Assembly (NCBI GenBank): GCA_018674305.1
Contig: JABHAL010000015.1
Span: forward strand, 94,683-128,531
Origin: Candidatus Falkowbacteria bacterium
GTDB lineage: Bacteria; Patescibacteriota; Patescibacteriia; UBA11705; JABHMO01
Direction of reading: 5' to 3'
Length of the DNA: 33,849 nucleotides
In this document: positions 28,245 through 33,849 of the stretch, one piece after another
Position numbering within the stretch: position 1 is the first letter of the stretch
Layout: the number at the start of each line of letters is the position of its first letter
Notes under the pieces: generated by a model
Database searches by the model: none
What the model was told of the DNA's origin: nothing
The model's input: the letters and a program-made list of their open reading frames with translations, nothing else
Made by a program: the position numbers and the translations under genes

Positions 28245-29120
28245 TTACTTAAAGGTTCGCATGAAACTAACTATTTCCGAACCTGACTTATCACGAAGTG
28301 ATTCAACCAATCTTGGCTGAGCTTGAAGACAATCACGTGAATGCCTAGCACGATTATACCAGAACTCTGCTCCTACCCTATCCTTCAACACGCTACAAGC
28401 AATACTTTCAGCCAACCAATCCTGATCATCAATCGACAAAATCTCGCGTTGCCAAAAAAGCTCAATTAACCAGGCGTGAAACATTTCATGTGCAAGGACA
28501 CCCAGAAACATGGAGTGTGGGAGCCCATACAAAATTTCAATGCTGTGATGTTTCAGAATTTTTATTTTTCCAATTTCAGCATAATGAAAAACGCAATGCC
28601 CTAAACACGTTGAATCTGGTTTAACAAAAGTTTTTTGTAGTTTAGAATAATCAACAACAGCAAAACTTGTTGGTCTTTGGATTTTACAACCAAGGTTCTT
28701 GAAAATTATTTCCATTTGAGTGATATCATTTTTTCCGATACTGTGTACTGCCGTTGTCGCGCAACCAGAACATAACTTCCGATGGTCTGGTAAACGCAGA
28801 AGAGTTTTGTCACTCAATTGTTTAGCACAAGCAAAACACTGTTTACTAGGATTGAAACAGGACTCACAAATTAATCCATGGTCACCGACCCAATGTCCGC
28901 CATCAATAACCTGCCGACAAATTGAACACTGACTTGTGTTTTGTTTATAGCAATCAACATGATAGGCGTTATCACCATCAACAATAACAAAATATCTATC
29001 CAATATTGACCTGGCGCAAAGTGGACAGACAGGTCGACGATCATGTTTGCAATAATCACAAAACAATACTCCATTATAGCGGTCGCACTTAGCAACCTGC
29101 TTTCCACAGTCACATTTCAT
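28245..29120 (-). CDS. LIM-like zinc-finger protein with DA1-like metallopeptidase domain, 291 aa
   Basis: Residues 1-120 hold a chain of zinc sites: CDCGKQVAKC, CDYC, then a LIM pattern CPLC...HVDC...CSIC...CESC, and a further CFAC...CSGC. Residues 120-291 carry a gluzincin-type peptidase: LGVLAHEMFHAWL (HExxH, His211-His215) followed by DWLAESIAC with a probable third ligand Glu238. The LIM plus HEMxHAWL combination is that of plant DA1, a ubiquitin-activated peptidase limiting organ growth, and of its few bacterial relatives. There is no signal peptide. ATG 29120 has AAGAGG 6 nt upstream; a TTG at 29126 would touch the ribosome site. The substrate is unknown. Confidence 0.8.
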   Translation of the reverse strand: MKCDCGKQVAKCDRYNGVLFCDYCKHDRRPVCPLCARSILDRYFVIVDGDNAYHVDCYKQNTSQCSICRQVIDGGHWVGDHGLICESCFNPSKQCFACAKQLSDKTLLRLPDHRKLCSGCATTAVHSIGKNDITQMEIIFKNLGCKIQRPTSFAVVDYSKLQKTFVKPDSTCLGHCVFHYAEIGKIKILKHHSIEILYGLPHSMFLGVLAHEMFHAWLIELFWQREILSIDDQDWLAESIACSVLKDRVGAEFWYNRARHSRDCLQAQPRLVESLRDKSGSEIVSFMRTFK

Positions 29121-29159
29121 GCTCAACCTCTTGTTTTAATGAACAATAAATAACAATTA

Positions 29160-29188
29160 AGCTTATTACATAAAATTAGTTTTGTCAA
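29160..29188 (-). promoter_or_regulatory. Promoter of the LIM-peptidase gene
   Basis: TTGACA (29183-29188), 17-nt spacer, TAAGCT (29160-29165), followed by TAATTG. Confidence 0.75.
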
Positions 29189-29195
29189 TATTCAA

Positions 29196-29221
29196 AAGAC
29201 CTGTCACATCTGACAGGTCTT
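29196..29221 (-). terminator. Intrinsic terminator
   Basis: AAGACCTGTCA with its perfect inverse, loop of 4, then TTTTGAATATT on the minus strand. It lies 11 nt after the stop of the small ORF at 29232-29366, which supports that ORF or another short transcript. Confidence 0.85.
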
Positions 29222-29231
29222 ATTTTTTGAA

Positions 29232-29366
29232 CTACTTTCTAACAAAAACATTCTGATAGATTATTTTATTCCCATAAATGACATAATCTATTTTTAAAAT
29301 TAACTTACCAAAAGAATTAAATCTATATAATTTAAATATTTTATAACCAACCTCATCACTATTCAT
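29232..29366 (-). CDS. Possible small protein, 44 aa
   Basis: The frame opens with MNSDEVGYKIFKLYRFNSFG and ends 11 nt before a strong terminator. It is rich in Lys, Tyr, Phe and Ile, as random AT-rich sequence would be, and has no ribosome site. The transcript between the terminators at 29396-29425 and 29196-29221 contains no other gene, which is the main support. It could be a decayed gene. Confidence 0.35.
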   Translation of the reverse strand: MNSDEVGYKIFKLYRFNSFGKLILKIDYVIYGNKIIYQNVFVRK

Positions 29367-29395
29367 ATTTTATTTTTGATTTAATGCGTAAAAAT

Positions 29396-29425
29396 GAGGA
29401 CAAACGTTTTCTAACATCTGCCCTC
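29396..29425 (-). terminator. Terminator of the GAGGACAAAC family
   Basis: GAGGGCAGATGTT pairs with AACGTTTGTCCTC on the minus strand: 13 bp with three G-U pairs, loop of 4. It shares GAGGACAAAC (plus strand) with the terminators at 30081 and 30611. Ends the 29464-29724 gene. Confidence 0.6.
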
Positions 29426-29463
29426 AGTAACTTGAGTGCTAATTTTACAACCCACAACTTAAA

Positions 29464-29724
29464 TTACAAGTCCATTGGTTTCCACTTGAATGGATTTTCA
29501 CGAAGATCAATAGGCCTAACCTCTTTTGTACTTTCAAGCAAATCAAGAGGCAATTTTGCAGCCGGTGGAACATACGTTCTCATTTCTTCTTGAAGCCTTT
29601 GAGCACGCTGAAGAGCGTAATCTGGTCCGCTTCGAGCATTCCACTGATCAATAATTCTTGATGTCGGACTATGCTGCATACGATGAATAACTGCATCCCG
29701 AAACCTGTGTTGATCAATATCCAT
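29464..29724 (-). CDS. Unknown 86-aa protein
   Basis: No family recognised. It is soluble, charged and predicted helical: MDIDQHRFRDAVIHRMQHSP, then DYALQRAQRLQEEMRTYVPP and a Pro-rich end. ATG 29724 has GGAGGAG 5 nt upstream. The frame extends to 29793, but that would include the terminator hairpin of the preceding gene (29759-29794). It is the second of several very short genes each with its own terminator. Confidence 0.65.
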   Translation of the reverse strand: MDIDQHRFRDAVIHRMQHSPTSRIIDQWNARSGPDYALQRAQRLQEEMRTYVPPAAKLPLDLLESTKEVRPIDLRENPFKWKPMDL

Positions 29725-29758
29725 AACACTCCTCCATGAGAACATTGCAGTTAAAAAG

Positions 29759-29794
29759 AGTGGGAACAAACAAACATTGTTGTTTGTTCCCACT
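29759..29794 (-). terminator. Intrinsic terminator
   Basis: A perfect 15-bp stem AGTGGGAACAAACAA with a 6-nt loop, then CTTTTTAAC on the minus strand. Ends the 29810-30010 gene. Confidence 0.92.
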
Positions 29795-29809
29795 TTGGCT
29801 TATACGAAA

Positions 29810-30010
29810 CTAGTCGTTGCCATACGTCCGCCGAGGCGGCAAGTTGTCAGGGTTGATTTCATTACCGAAACCGGTATTGAAAGCGTCCTGGCGGATACCC
29901 AAGTCTCCCAAGGCCTCCCGTTCACCCTCATGAACTGCCTGGTGGGTGTCCCAATCCATCACGTCGCCTGGTACGTTCGTCATCCTGTCGGGGTGGTGTC
30001 CTTGACTCAT
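29810..30010 (-). CDS. Unknown 66-aa protein
   Basis: No family recognised. It is hydrophilic, rich in Asp, Gly, Asn and His (MSQGHHPDRMTNVPGDVMDW), ends in PPRRTYGND, and is probably disordered. Its GC content is visibly higher than that of its neighbours, which may point to a different origin. I take ATG 30010, with GGAG 6 nt upstream; an in-frame ATG at 30022 lacks a site. A CTAGAG/CTCTAG hairpin lies just upstream. It is followed by its own strong terminator. Confidence 0.6.
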   Translation of the reverse strand: MSQGHHPDRMTNVPGDVMDWDTHQAVHEGEREALGDLGIRQDAFNTGFGNEINPDNLPPRRTYGND

Positions 30011-30080
30011 AACCTTCTCCATTCTAGAGTTAAACCTCTAGCCAAACCCAAACACCATTGTTTAGATTCGCCATAAAGGT

Positions 30081-30110
30081 GAGGACAAACAGACATGGCT
30101 GTTTGTCCTC
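30081..30110 (-). terminator. Terminator of the GAGGACAAAC family
   Basis: GAGGACAAACAG with its perfect inverse, 6-nt loop. The flanking bases (CAATCCTGTGTTT) also match those at 30611-30640, so the two terminators are duplicates. Confidence 0.85.
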
Positions 30111-30135
30111 AATCCTGTGTTTACAATAAAGCTAA

Positions 30136-30318
30136 TTAACCACGGGTATCAACCGGATCATCTGCATATTCTTCCTTGTAATGACCACCCCGGCCCTTAC
30201 AACTTCCGCATTTTTTCCATTCGCCCGTAAGCCAGCTCTTCTTTTTTCCGCCAGAACAACCACAACTCACCCAGACCTTTATCTTTCTTCGTGAGCAATC
30301 ATAACGTGATATCCCCAT
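30136..30318 (-). CDS. Small Cys-rich zinc-binding protein, 60 aa
   Basis: Contains a CGC pair (VSCGCSGG) and CGSCKGRGG, which matches the CxxCxGxG knuckle of the DnaJ zinc domain; the end is acidic. It is probably a mini zinc-binding protein related to the two genes upstream. ATG 30318 (MGISRYDC) has a strong GGGGGGT site; the frame extends to 30375 but would overlap the previous gene. It is cotranscribed with the 30339-30542 gene (20-nt gap). Function unknown. Confidence 0.65.
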   Translation of the reverse strand: MGISRYDCSRRKIKVWVSCGCSGGKKKSWLTGEWKKCGSCKGRGGHYKEEYADDPVDTRG

Positions 30319-30338
30319 AAAGCACCCCCCTTTGTCAT

Positions 30339-30542
30339 TTAAGCCTTGTCCTTGTTTTCTGAACAGTACCAACAACCACCATAATTTTCATCACCGGCTT
30401 CGCCAGTTCCGTTACATCGGCCACAATTACCTGTTCCATTGCAGGATGAGCAATCTTCATAGCGACCACCACTGGGATGACGAAGATGAATTGCCCAATC
30501 CTTACCAGAACCACCACAACTTCTACAATTTCCACTTGACAT
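30339..30542 (-). CDS. Mini DnaJ-zinc-finger-like protein, 67 aa
   Basis: Starts MSSGNCRSCGGSGKDW and carries three CxxCxGxG-type knuckles (CRSCGGSG, CSSCNGTG, CGRCNGTG) plus a final CWYC. The pattern equals the central zinc domain of DnaJ without J or substrate domains. It is a close paralogue of the 30657-30860 gene: same first five residues and the same CNGTGNCGRCNGTGEAGD. ATG 30542 has AGGAGG 7 nt upstream. It may bind unfolded proteins or act as a metal or redox protein; this is inference. Confidence 0.75.
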   Translation of the reverse strand: MSSGNCRSCGGSGKDWAIHLRHPSGGRYEDCSSCNGTGNCGRCNGTGEAGDENYGGCWYCSENKDKA

Positions 30543-30610
30543 TTTTACCTCCTGTTTATTAACTATCTCCAATTCCACTAATTACTGTATAAATAATTAA
30601 CAAAATTAGA

Positions 30611-30640
30611 GAGGACAAACAGACTTTACTGTCTGTCCTC
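30611..30640 (-). terminator. Terminator of the GAGGACAAAC family
   Basis: GAGGACAGACAG pairs with CTGTTTGTCCTC on the minus strand (one G-U), loop of 6. Ends the 30657-30860 gene. Confidence 0.85.
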
Positions 30641-30656
30641 AATTCTGTTTTCAAAC

Positions 30657-30860
30657 TTACCAGGAGGACTTATTCTCAGCACAGCGCCAACAGCCACCAG
30701 AATTTTTGTCCCCGGCTTCACCAGTTCCATTACAACGACCACAGTTGCCAGTGCCGTTGCAAGCCGAACAATCTCCGTAATCGCCACCACCAGGAAGACG
30801 CACATTCATTTGCCACTCTTTTCCAGAACCACTACAGTGTGGACAGTTTCCACTTGACAT
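30657..30860 (-). CDS. Mini DnaJ-zinc-finger-like protein, 67 aa (paralogue)
   Basis: MSSGNCPHCSGSGKEW, then CSACNGTGNCGRCNGTGEAG and CWRCAENK: eight Cys in four CxxC pairs, three with the DnaJ-type GxG. It has the same length as the 30339-30542 protein and differs mainly in the middle (NVRLPGGGDYGD). Duplicate genes plus duplicate terminators show a recent tandem duplication. ATG 30860 has AAGGAGG 7 nt upstream, and a TATAAT box lies at 30909-30914. Confidence 0.78.
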   Translation of the reverse strand: MSSGNCPHCSGSGKEWQMNVRLPGGGDYGDCSACNGTGNCGRCNGTGEAGDKNSGGCWRCAENKSSW

Positions 30861-30908
30861 TTTGACCTCCTTTGAGTTGAACGTTGTTAAATAACTATGT
30901 TCGCTTGT

Positions 30909-30914
30909 ATTATA
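30909..30914 (-). promoter_or_regulatory. -10 box of the 30657-30860 gene
   Basis: Perfect TATAAT, no convincing -35; leader about 42 nt. Confidence 0.45.
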
Positions 30915-30962
30915 TCTGCTAAAATTTATGAAGAATACTGAAATTTTTGAGAAAACAAAAAA

Positions 30963-30978
30963 GCTCTAAAATTAGAGC
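30963..30978 (-). terminator. Intrinsic terminator
   Basis: GCTCTAA with its inverse, flanked by A- and T-runs on both sides. Ends the 31007-32857 gene. Confidence 0.8.
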
Positions 30979-31006
30979 CTTTTTGAAATGTATTTTCAAT
31001 AGCTTA

Positions 31007-32857
31007 TTAAATTTTATCAATAATTCCTATCTTTAAGTTCTTTGGATTAAATTCTATAAAGAAATTCATAAGTTTACCCGTAACTTTTAATCCTAAATCT
31101 TTACCTGTTTTCTCCTTCAAAAGCTTTGATAATGGGGTAACGATCTTACCTTGAAGTTCATTACGATATTTTGAATAACCAGATTCAGACAACTGCTTAT
31201 TAGTTACTGGTTGACCGACATTCTGCAGTAAAAACTCAACTAACTCAATTGTTGCTTTTTGTGAAGGTAATTCTTTTGAAGAATAATTTTTTCCCTTGAT
31301 GTATAATTTACCATCAATTTTATCAAGCAATAAATCAAAATCTGCTTTATCAAGTTCGTTCATACTGACAATACTATTTACTTCGTCTTTATTGTCCCAA
31401 ACCTCCAGCTTTAAAGAATTCTTATCTAAAAATTCTGAATATATATCTTTCTTAATATATTGCTCAAGTCTCACACCATCACTCCCCCAGCCATCTCGCC
31501 ATGAACAAAAATCAATTTGAACATTTTCATTATGATCTCGTCTTATTTCCTCGACAAGTTTGAAGCTTTGCTCTCTAAATCTATGAAGTGGACTGAACGC
31601 AAAAATATTTCCATCCATTTTTCCCCAATACAATGGTCTTAACCCAACTTTTTCATCGACTTCAGACGCCCTTCTTTTAATTTTATCTAAAATTGTTTGT
31701 AAATTTTTTGACGGAAAATCTTCAAAAACACCGTTAATATTTCGTAAAATACTTTGATGTTCCAAAAATTTCGTTACTACAGAGCCAGATAGTTTATTTT
31801 GATACAATTCAATCAATTCAAAAACATAATTTACTAACTGATAGCTTTGTCCTACAGCATAATCATGCCAATACTTACCATCAACATCCAATTCTTTCAA
31901 AAATGGTGGCAACCTATCAGAGTCAAGGTCTATAGCTTTTGAAAACAATTTTTTTGTTTTATCTCTAATTATATCAAAACTTGGCATCAAACTTTTATGC
32001 ACGTACTCTGCGGCAAGGCCAGGCTCTTTTGAGGCCCCTGGATAAATACCAACAACGTCCAAAGGAAAATATCCTGTAACATCTGCTAATTCATCTAAAC
32101 GAAACCCCCAAACCTCAAGCTTCTCAGCTTTTTCCATATCATCTAATATGAATGGTCTCTTGTCTTTGTATGGTTTTTTCTCACTACCCGCTCTTTCCTC
32201 AGTAAAATAAACCATTGGCAACTTGGAGTCCAAGAGACTGGAGTAAGAACTGTTACCAGCGGCTCCACCATTCATTCCCTTGGATATCATTTTCAAGGTT
32301 TGGCGATGAATATCTCTGAAATCTTTAGCAAGCTTAGTTTCACCTTTGAGAATTTCAGCCGAACTTGTTGACGGAAATTGCTTGAACTCCTCAATAGAAA
32401 TCCGGTTTAAATACAAATATATTGCTGACATTGCAACCGTTTCAAAGCTCGAATCAATGCCTCTTGAGTCACTAGATTCGAAAAGATAATTTAAAGTGAT
32501 ACCATTAAAATCATTTGACCATTTCTTCCTTACTAACTCCTGCAAATAATCAATATGTTCGCACCAACCATCCAAACTACAATCATTAGTATTAAATTTG
32601 TCTTTACTCGTATTATAAACTAGATATGACCCATTACTTACTGTTGATTTACCATTATTTACTTTGATTCCAACATAGCATTTTAAAGGTAACTTCAAAC
32701 GAACAAGCGGCGCACCGGCGCGCCAGATTATACCAGGAGACAAAGAAAAATTAAAAGCGCCAGAAACAACAATATCATTTTCCGCGTAGAATTTTTTATA
32801 GACTTCGGGAAAACGTTCTTTTAGAGTCTTTGAATTAAATGGTCTGTCTTGCGACAT
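31007..32857 (-). CDS. GHMP-kinase-like protein with C-terminal winged-helix-like domain, 616 aa
   Basis: I do not recognise an exact family. The N-terminal 160 residues resemble GHMP (sugar/mevalonate) kinases: VVSGAFNFSLSPGIIWRAGAPLVRL looks like the substrate-binding N-terminus, and SDSRGIDSSFETVAMSAIYL the ATP-binding GLGSSAA loop, although altered. The middle (about 200-420) fits no motif I know. The last 75 residues (LVEFLLQNVGQPVTNKQLSE) look like a winged-helix DNA- or protein-binding domain. This combination suggests a sugar-sensing regulator or an unusual kinase; it is uncertain. ATG 32857 follows a consensus promoter, but no Shine-Dalgarno site is seen. Confidence 0.6.
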   Translation of the reverse strand: MSQDRPFNSKTLKERFPEVYKKFYAENDIVVSGAFNFSLSPGIIWRAGAPLVRLKLPLKCYVGIKVNNGKSTVSNGSYLVYNTSKDKFNTNDCSLDGWCEHIDYLQELVRKKWSNDFNGITLNYLFESSDSRGIDSSFETVAMSAIYLYLNRISIEEFKQFPSTSSAEILKGETKLAKDFRDIHRQTLKMISKGMNGGAAGNSSYSSLLDSKLPMVYFTEERAGSEKKPYKDKRPFILDDMEKAEKLEVWGFRLDELADVTGYFPLDVVGIYPGASKEPGLAAEYVHKSLMPSFDIIRDKTKKLFSKAIDLDSDRLPPFLKELDVDGKYWHDYAVGQSYQLVNYVFELIELYQNKLSGSVVTKFLEHQSILRNINGVFEDFPSKNLQTILDKIKRRASEVDEKVGLRPLYWGKMDGNIFAFSPLHRFREQSFKLVEEIRRDHNENVQIDFCSWRDGWGSDGVRLEQYIKKDIYSEFLDKNSLKLEVWDNKDEVNSIVSMNELDKADFDLLLDKIDGKLYIKGKNYSSKELPSQKATIELVEFLLQNVGQPVTNKQLSESGYSKYRNELQGKIVTPLSKLLKEKTGKDLGLKVTGKLMNFFIEFNPKNLKIGIIDKI

Positions 32858-32884
32858 AGTTTAATGTTATTTAATAATACTTTA

Positions 32885-32913
32885 ATTTTAGCACAAATAC
32901 TACATTTTGTCAA
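32885..32913 (-). promoter_or_regulatory. Promoter of the GHMP-like gene
   Basis: TTGACA (32908-32913), 17-nt spacer, TAAAAT (32885-32890). The -35 box overlaps the end of the gene upstream. Confidence 0.85.
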
Positions 32914-33100
32914 TATAGTTACCTGTTTTGGCCAAAAATAAACCAAATGTAATCAATAAGATCCAATTCAGATTAAAATAGTAAATCACAAACCCAGGCA
33001 TCGCAAGCTCACAAACTGCTAAAATTACAGAAAATATAAAGAAATTCAAAAATAGAAAATTTATTAACTTATGAAAAAATTCAATTAAAGATAGATTCAT
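32900..33100 (-). CDS. Small two-helix membrane protein, 66 aa
   Basis: Two hydrophobic helices (about 10-32 and 35-58) with a short polar end (KTGNYIDKM). No motif. Its ATG follows the stop of the 33102-33620 gene by one base, so the two form an operon. Possibly an envelope-associated partner. Confidence 0.6.
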   Translation of the reverse strand: MNLSLIEFFHKLINFLFLNFFIFSVILAVCELAMPGFVIYYFNLNWILLITFGLFLAKTGNYIDKM

Positions 33101-33101
33101 A

Positions 33102-33620
33102 TTATTTTTCTAAAGTAATTTTTATGCTATCAACCAGCACTTTCTCGTTGGTGATACCGAGTTCTTGAAAGGCTAAAATAAATTTGTATTTGTTTTTAAT
33201 CCTTTCAGCGTTGGTTAAATCGAATTCCATTTCATAATCAATATAACCATCAGGAGTTTCCGGTAATTCTTCAAAATAAAATGCCCAATCATTCTGCACA
33301 AGTTTAAGTCCAAACTTTGCTTGAACATCATATGGTCTGTAATAACGTAATATGACTTTGGCTTTTTTAAACGTTCGAGGTGAATAAACATCTAGATAAA
33401 CTGGCTCAAAAATAATTCTTTGTAAATCATCATATTGAGCCACTCGGCCTTCTGGATAAAATCCTTGGATAAACCGCTCTTGACCTGAAAAGTTATAATT
33501 GTAAGTCAAACTATTATTCGGCACAAGCTTCTGATAAATCAAAAACAAAAACAAAATCAACAGACCGGCTGTGACGACTATTTTTGTGATTTGCAACAAC
33601 TTGTTCAGATTGATTTTCAT
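33102..33620 (-). CDS. Membrane-anchored extracytoplasmic protein, 172 aa
   Basis: One N-terminal transmembrane helix (ITKIVVTAGLLILFLFLIY, residues 11-29) preceded by Lys and followed by a beta-rich domain of about 140 residues with many Tyr and Phe (SLTYNYNFSGQERFIQGFYP). There is no lipobox or cleavage site, so it probably stays anchored with its domain outside. I recognise no family. Similar single-anchor proteins often sit in Patescibacteria surface-polysaccharide clusters. It starts divergently from the gene at 33645; no ribosome site is visible. Confidence 0.65.
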   Translation of the reverse strand: MKINLNKLLQITKIVVTAGLLILFLFLIYQKLVPNNSLTYNYNFSGQERFIQGFYPEGRVAQYDDLQRIIFEPVYLDVYSPRTFKKAKVILRYYRPYDVQAKFGLKLVQNDWAFYFEELPETPDGYIDYEMEFDLTNAERIKNKYKFILAFQELGITNEKVLVDSIKITLEK

Positions 33621-33638
33621 GCGAAAAAATGTTAAACT
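33610..33638 (+). promoter_or_regulatory. Promoter of the right-edge gene
   Basis: TTGATT (33610-33615), 17-nt spacer, TAAACT (33633-33638). The ATG lies 7 nt after the -10 box, so the mRNA would be leaderless. The -35 overlaps the start codon of the divergent gene. Confidence 0.6.
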
Positions 33639-33644
33639 TAAACT

Positions 33645-33849
33645 ATGAAGCTCAAACTCAGATTAATTTATTTTTTCAGACCCTTCTCTTTCATTGCTCT
33701 CATCTTAGCAAATATTTTTGTAATTAAAAACCCTTACTTGGGAGTGGTTGTGGCCGGAATATTAATTTTCTTTTATGGACAGCGTCTCGGCCACAAAATA
33801 TTTGCGACATCTGATAGATTTTTCCAAACTCTTTATGGAAGCTTAGCCT
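33645..33849 (+). CDS. Membrane protein, N-terminal 68 residues (runs off the right edge)
   Basis: The frame opens MKLKLRLIYFFRPFSFIALI and stays open to the window edge. Two hydrophobic stretches (about 13-27 and 32-46) flank NPYLG. No family can be named from this fragment. No Shine-Dalgarno site; the promoter position predicts a leaderless transcript. Confidence 0.6.
   Translation, partial: MKLKLRLIYFFRPFSFIALILANIFVIKNPYLGVVVAGILIFFYGQRLGHKIFATSDRFFQTLYGSLA

Noticed and set aside
1-33849. CRISPR array, rRNA or insertion sequence
   Set aside because: No regularly spaced repeats, rRNA segments or transposase genes were seen.

Overview
The window looks like part of a Candidate Phyla Radiation (Patescibacteria) chromosome. 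I infer this from the AT-rich DNA, the many small genes without recognisable relatives, the stand-alone EF-Tu-domain-2-like protein, the type IV pilus ATPase and several genes without a Shine-Dalgarno site. TGA, TAA and TAG all act as stops, so the Gly-TGA code of Gracilibacteria/Absconditabacteria does not apply. Nearly all genes lie on the minus strand. Exceptions are a small membrane protein plus pilB (13382-15550), a rhomboid protease (25538-26239) and a partial membrane protein at the right edge. Almost every transcription unit ends in an intrinsic terminator, and many start at a clear TTGACA-N16/17-TAnnnT promoter.

Layout. 1-4332: an unknown edge gene, an M20 peptidase, a GNAT acetyltransferase behind an attenuator-like leader, a phosphoribosyltransferase-like protein and a HAD phosphatase. 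4471-6333: hisS, a tRNA-His gene and its leader region, with tRNA-His remnants on both sides. 6336-13270: a CPA2 cation/proton antiporter, two paralogous proteins with long zinc-ribbon arrays and an MscS channel. 13382-18472: the small membrane protein, PilB, a PIN-PhoH ATPase, an unknown 107-aa protein and an inositol-phosphatase-family enzyme. 18578-21088: an ATP-grasp protein, a Cse60-like domain family, and tRNA-Asn with its leader region. 21093-25117: a large membrane protein, the EF-Tu-like protein, a CcdA-like protein and a DUF389 protein. 25276-28151: a multi-hairpin element, the rhomboid, two PilB-like proteins without an ATPase domain and a small membrane protein. 28245-30860: a LIM-zinc DA1-like peptidase and a run of tiny genes, three encoding DnaJ-zinc-finger-like proteins. 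31007-33849: a GHMP-kinase-like protein with a winged-helix tail and envelope proteins of unknown role.

The most important observation is that tRNA-His and tRNA-Asn each lie behind a classical-looking transcription attenuator. In both, a TTGACA-N17-TATAAT/TATATT promoter is followed 9 nt later by an apparently leaderless ORF. The His leader encodes MKQMNTIHHHHLSQ (four consecutive His codons) and the Asn leader MKYTATTTNNNNNLQNVG (five consecutive Asn codons). Each ORF is followed by competing antiterminator and terminator hairpins, and the tRNA begins about 76 nt further on. Leader-peptide attenuation is well known for amino-acid biosynthesis operons and pheST; I know of no described case in which it controls the cognate tRNA genes. 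Two more leaders (upstream of the GNAT gene and of the left-edge gene) have the same kind of mutually exclusive pairing, so attenuation may be a common control mode in this genome.

All coordinates and pairings were read by eye. No database search, folding program or alignment was run.
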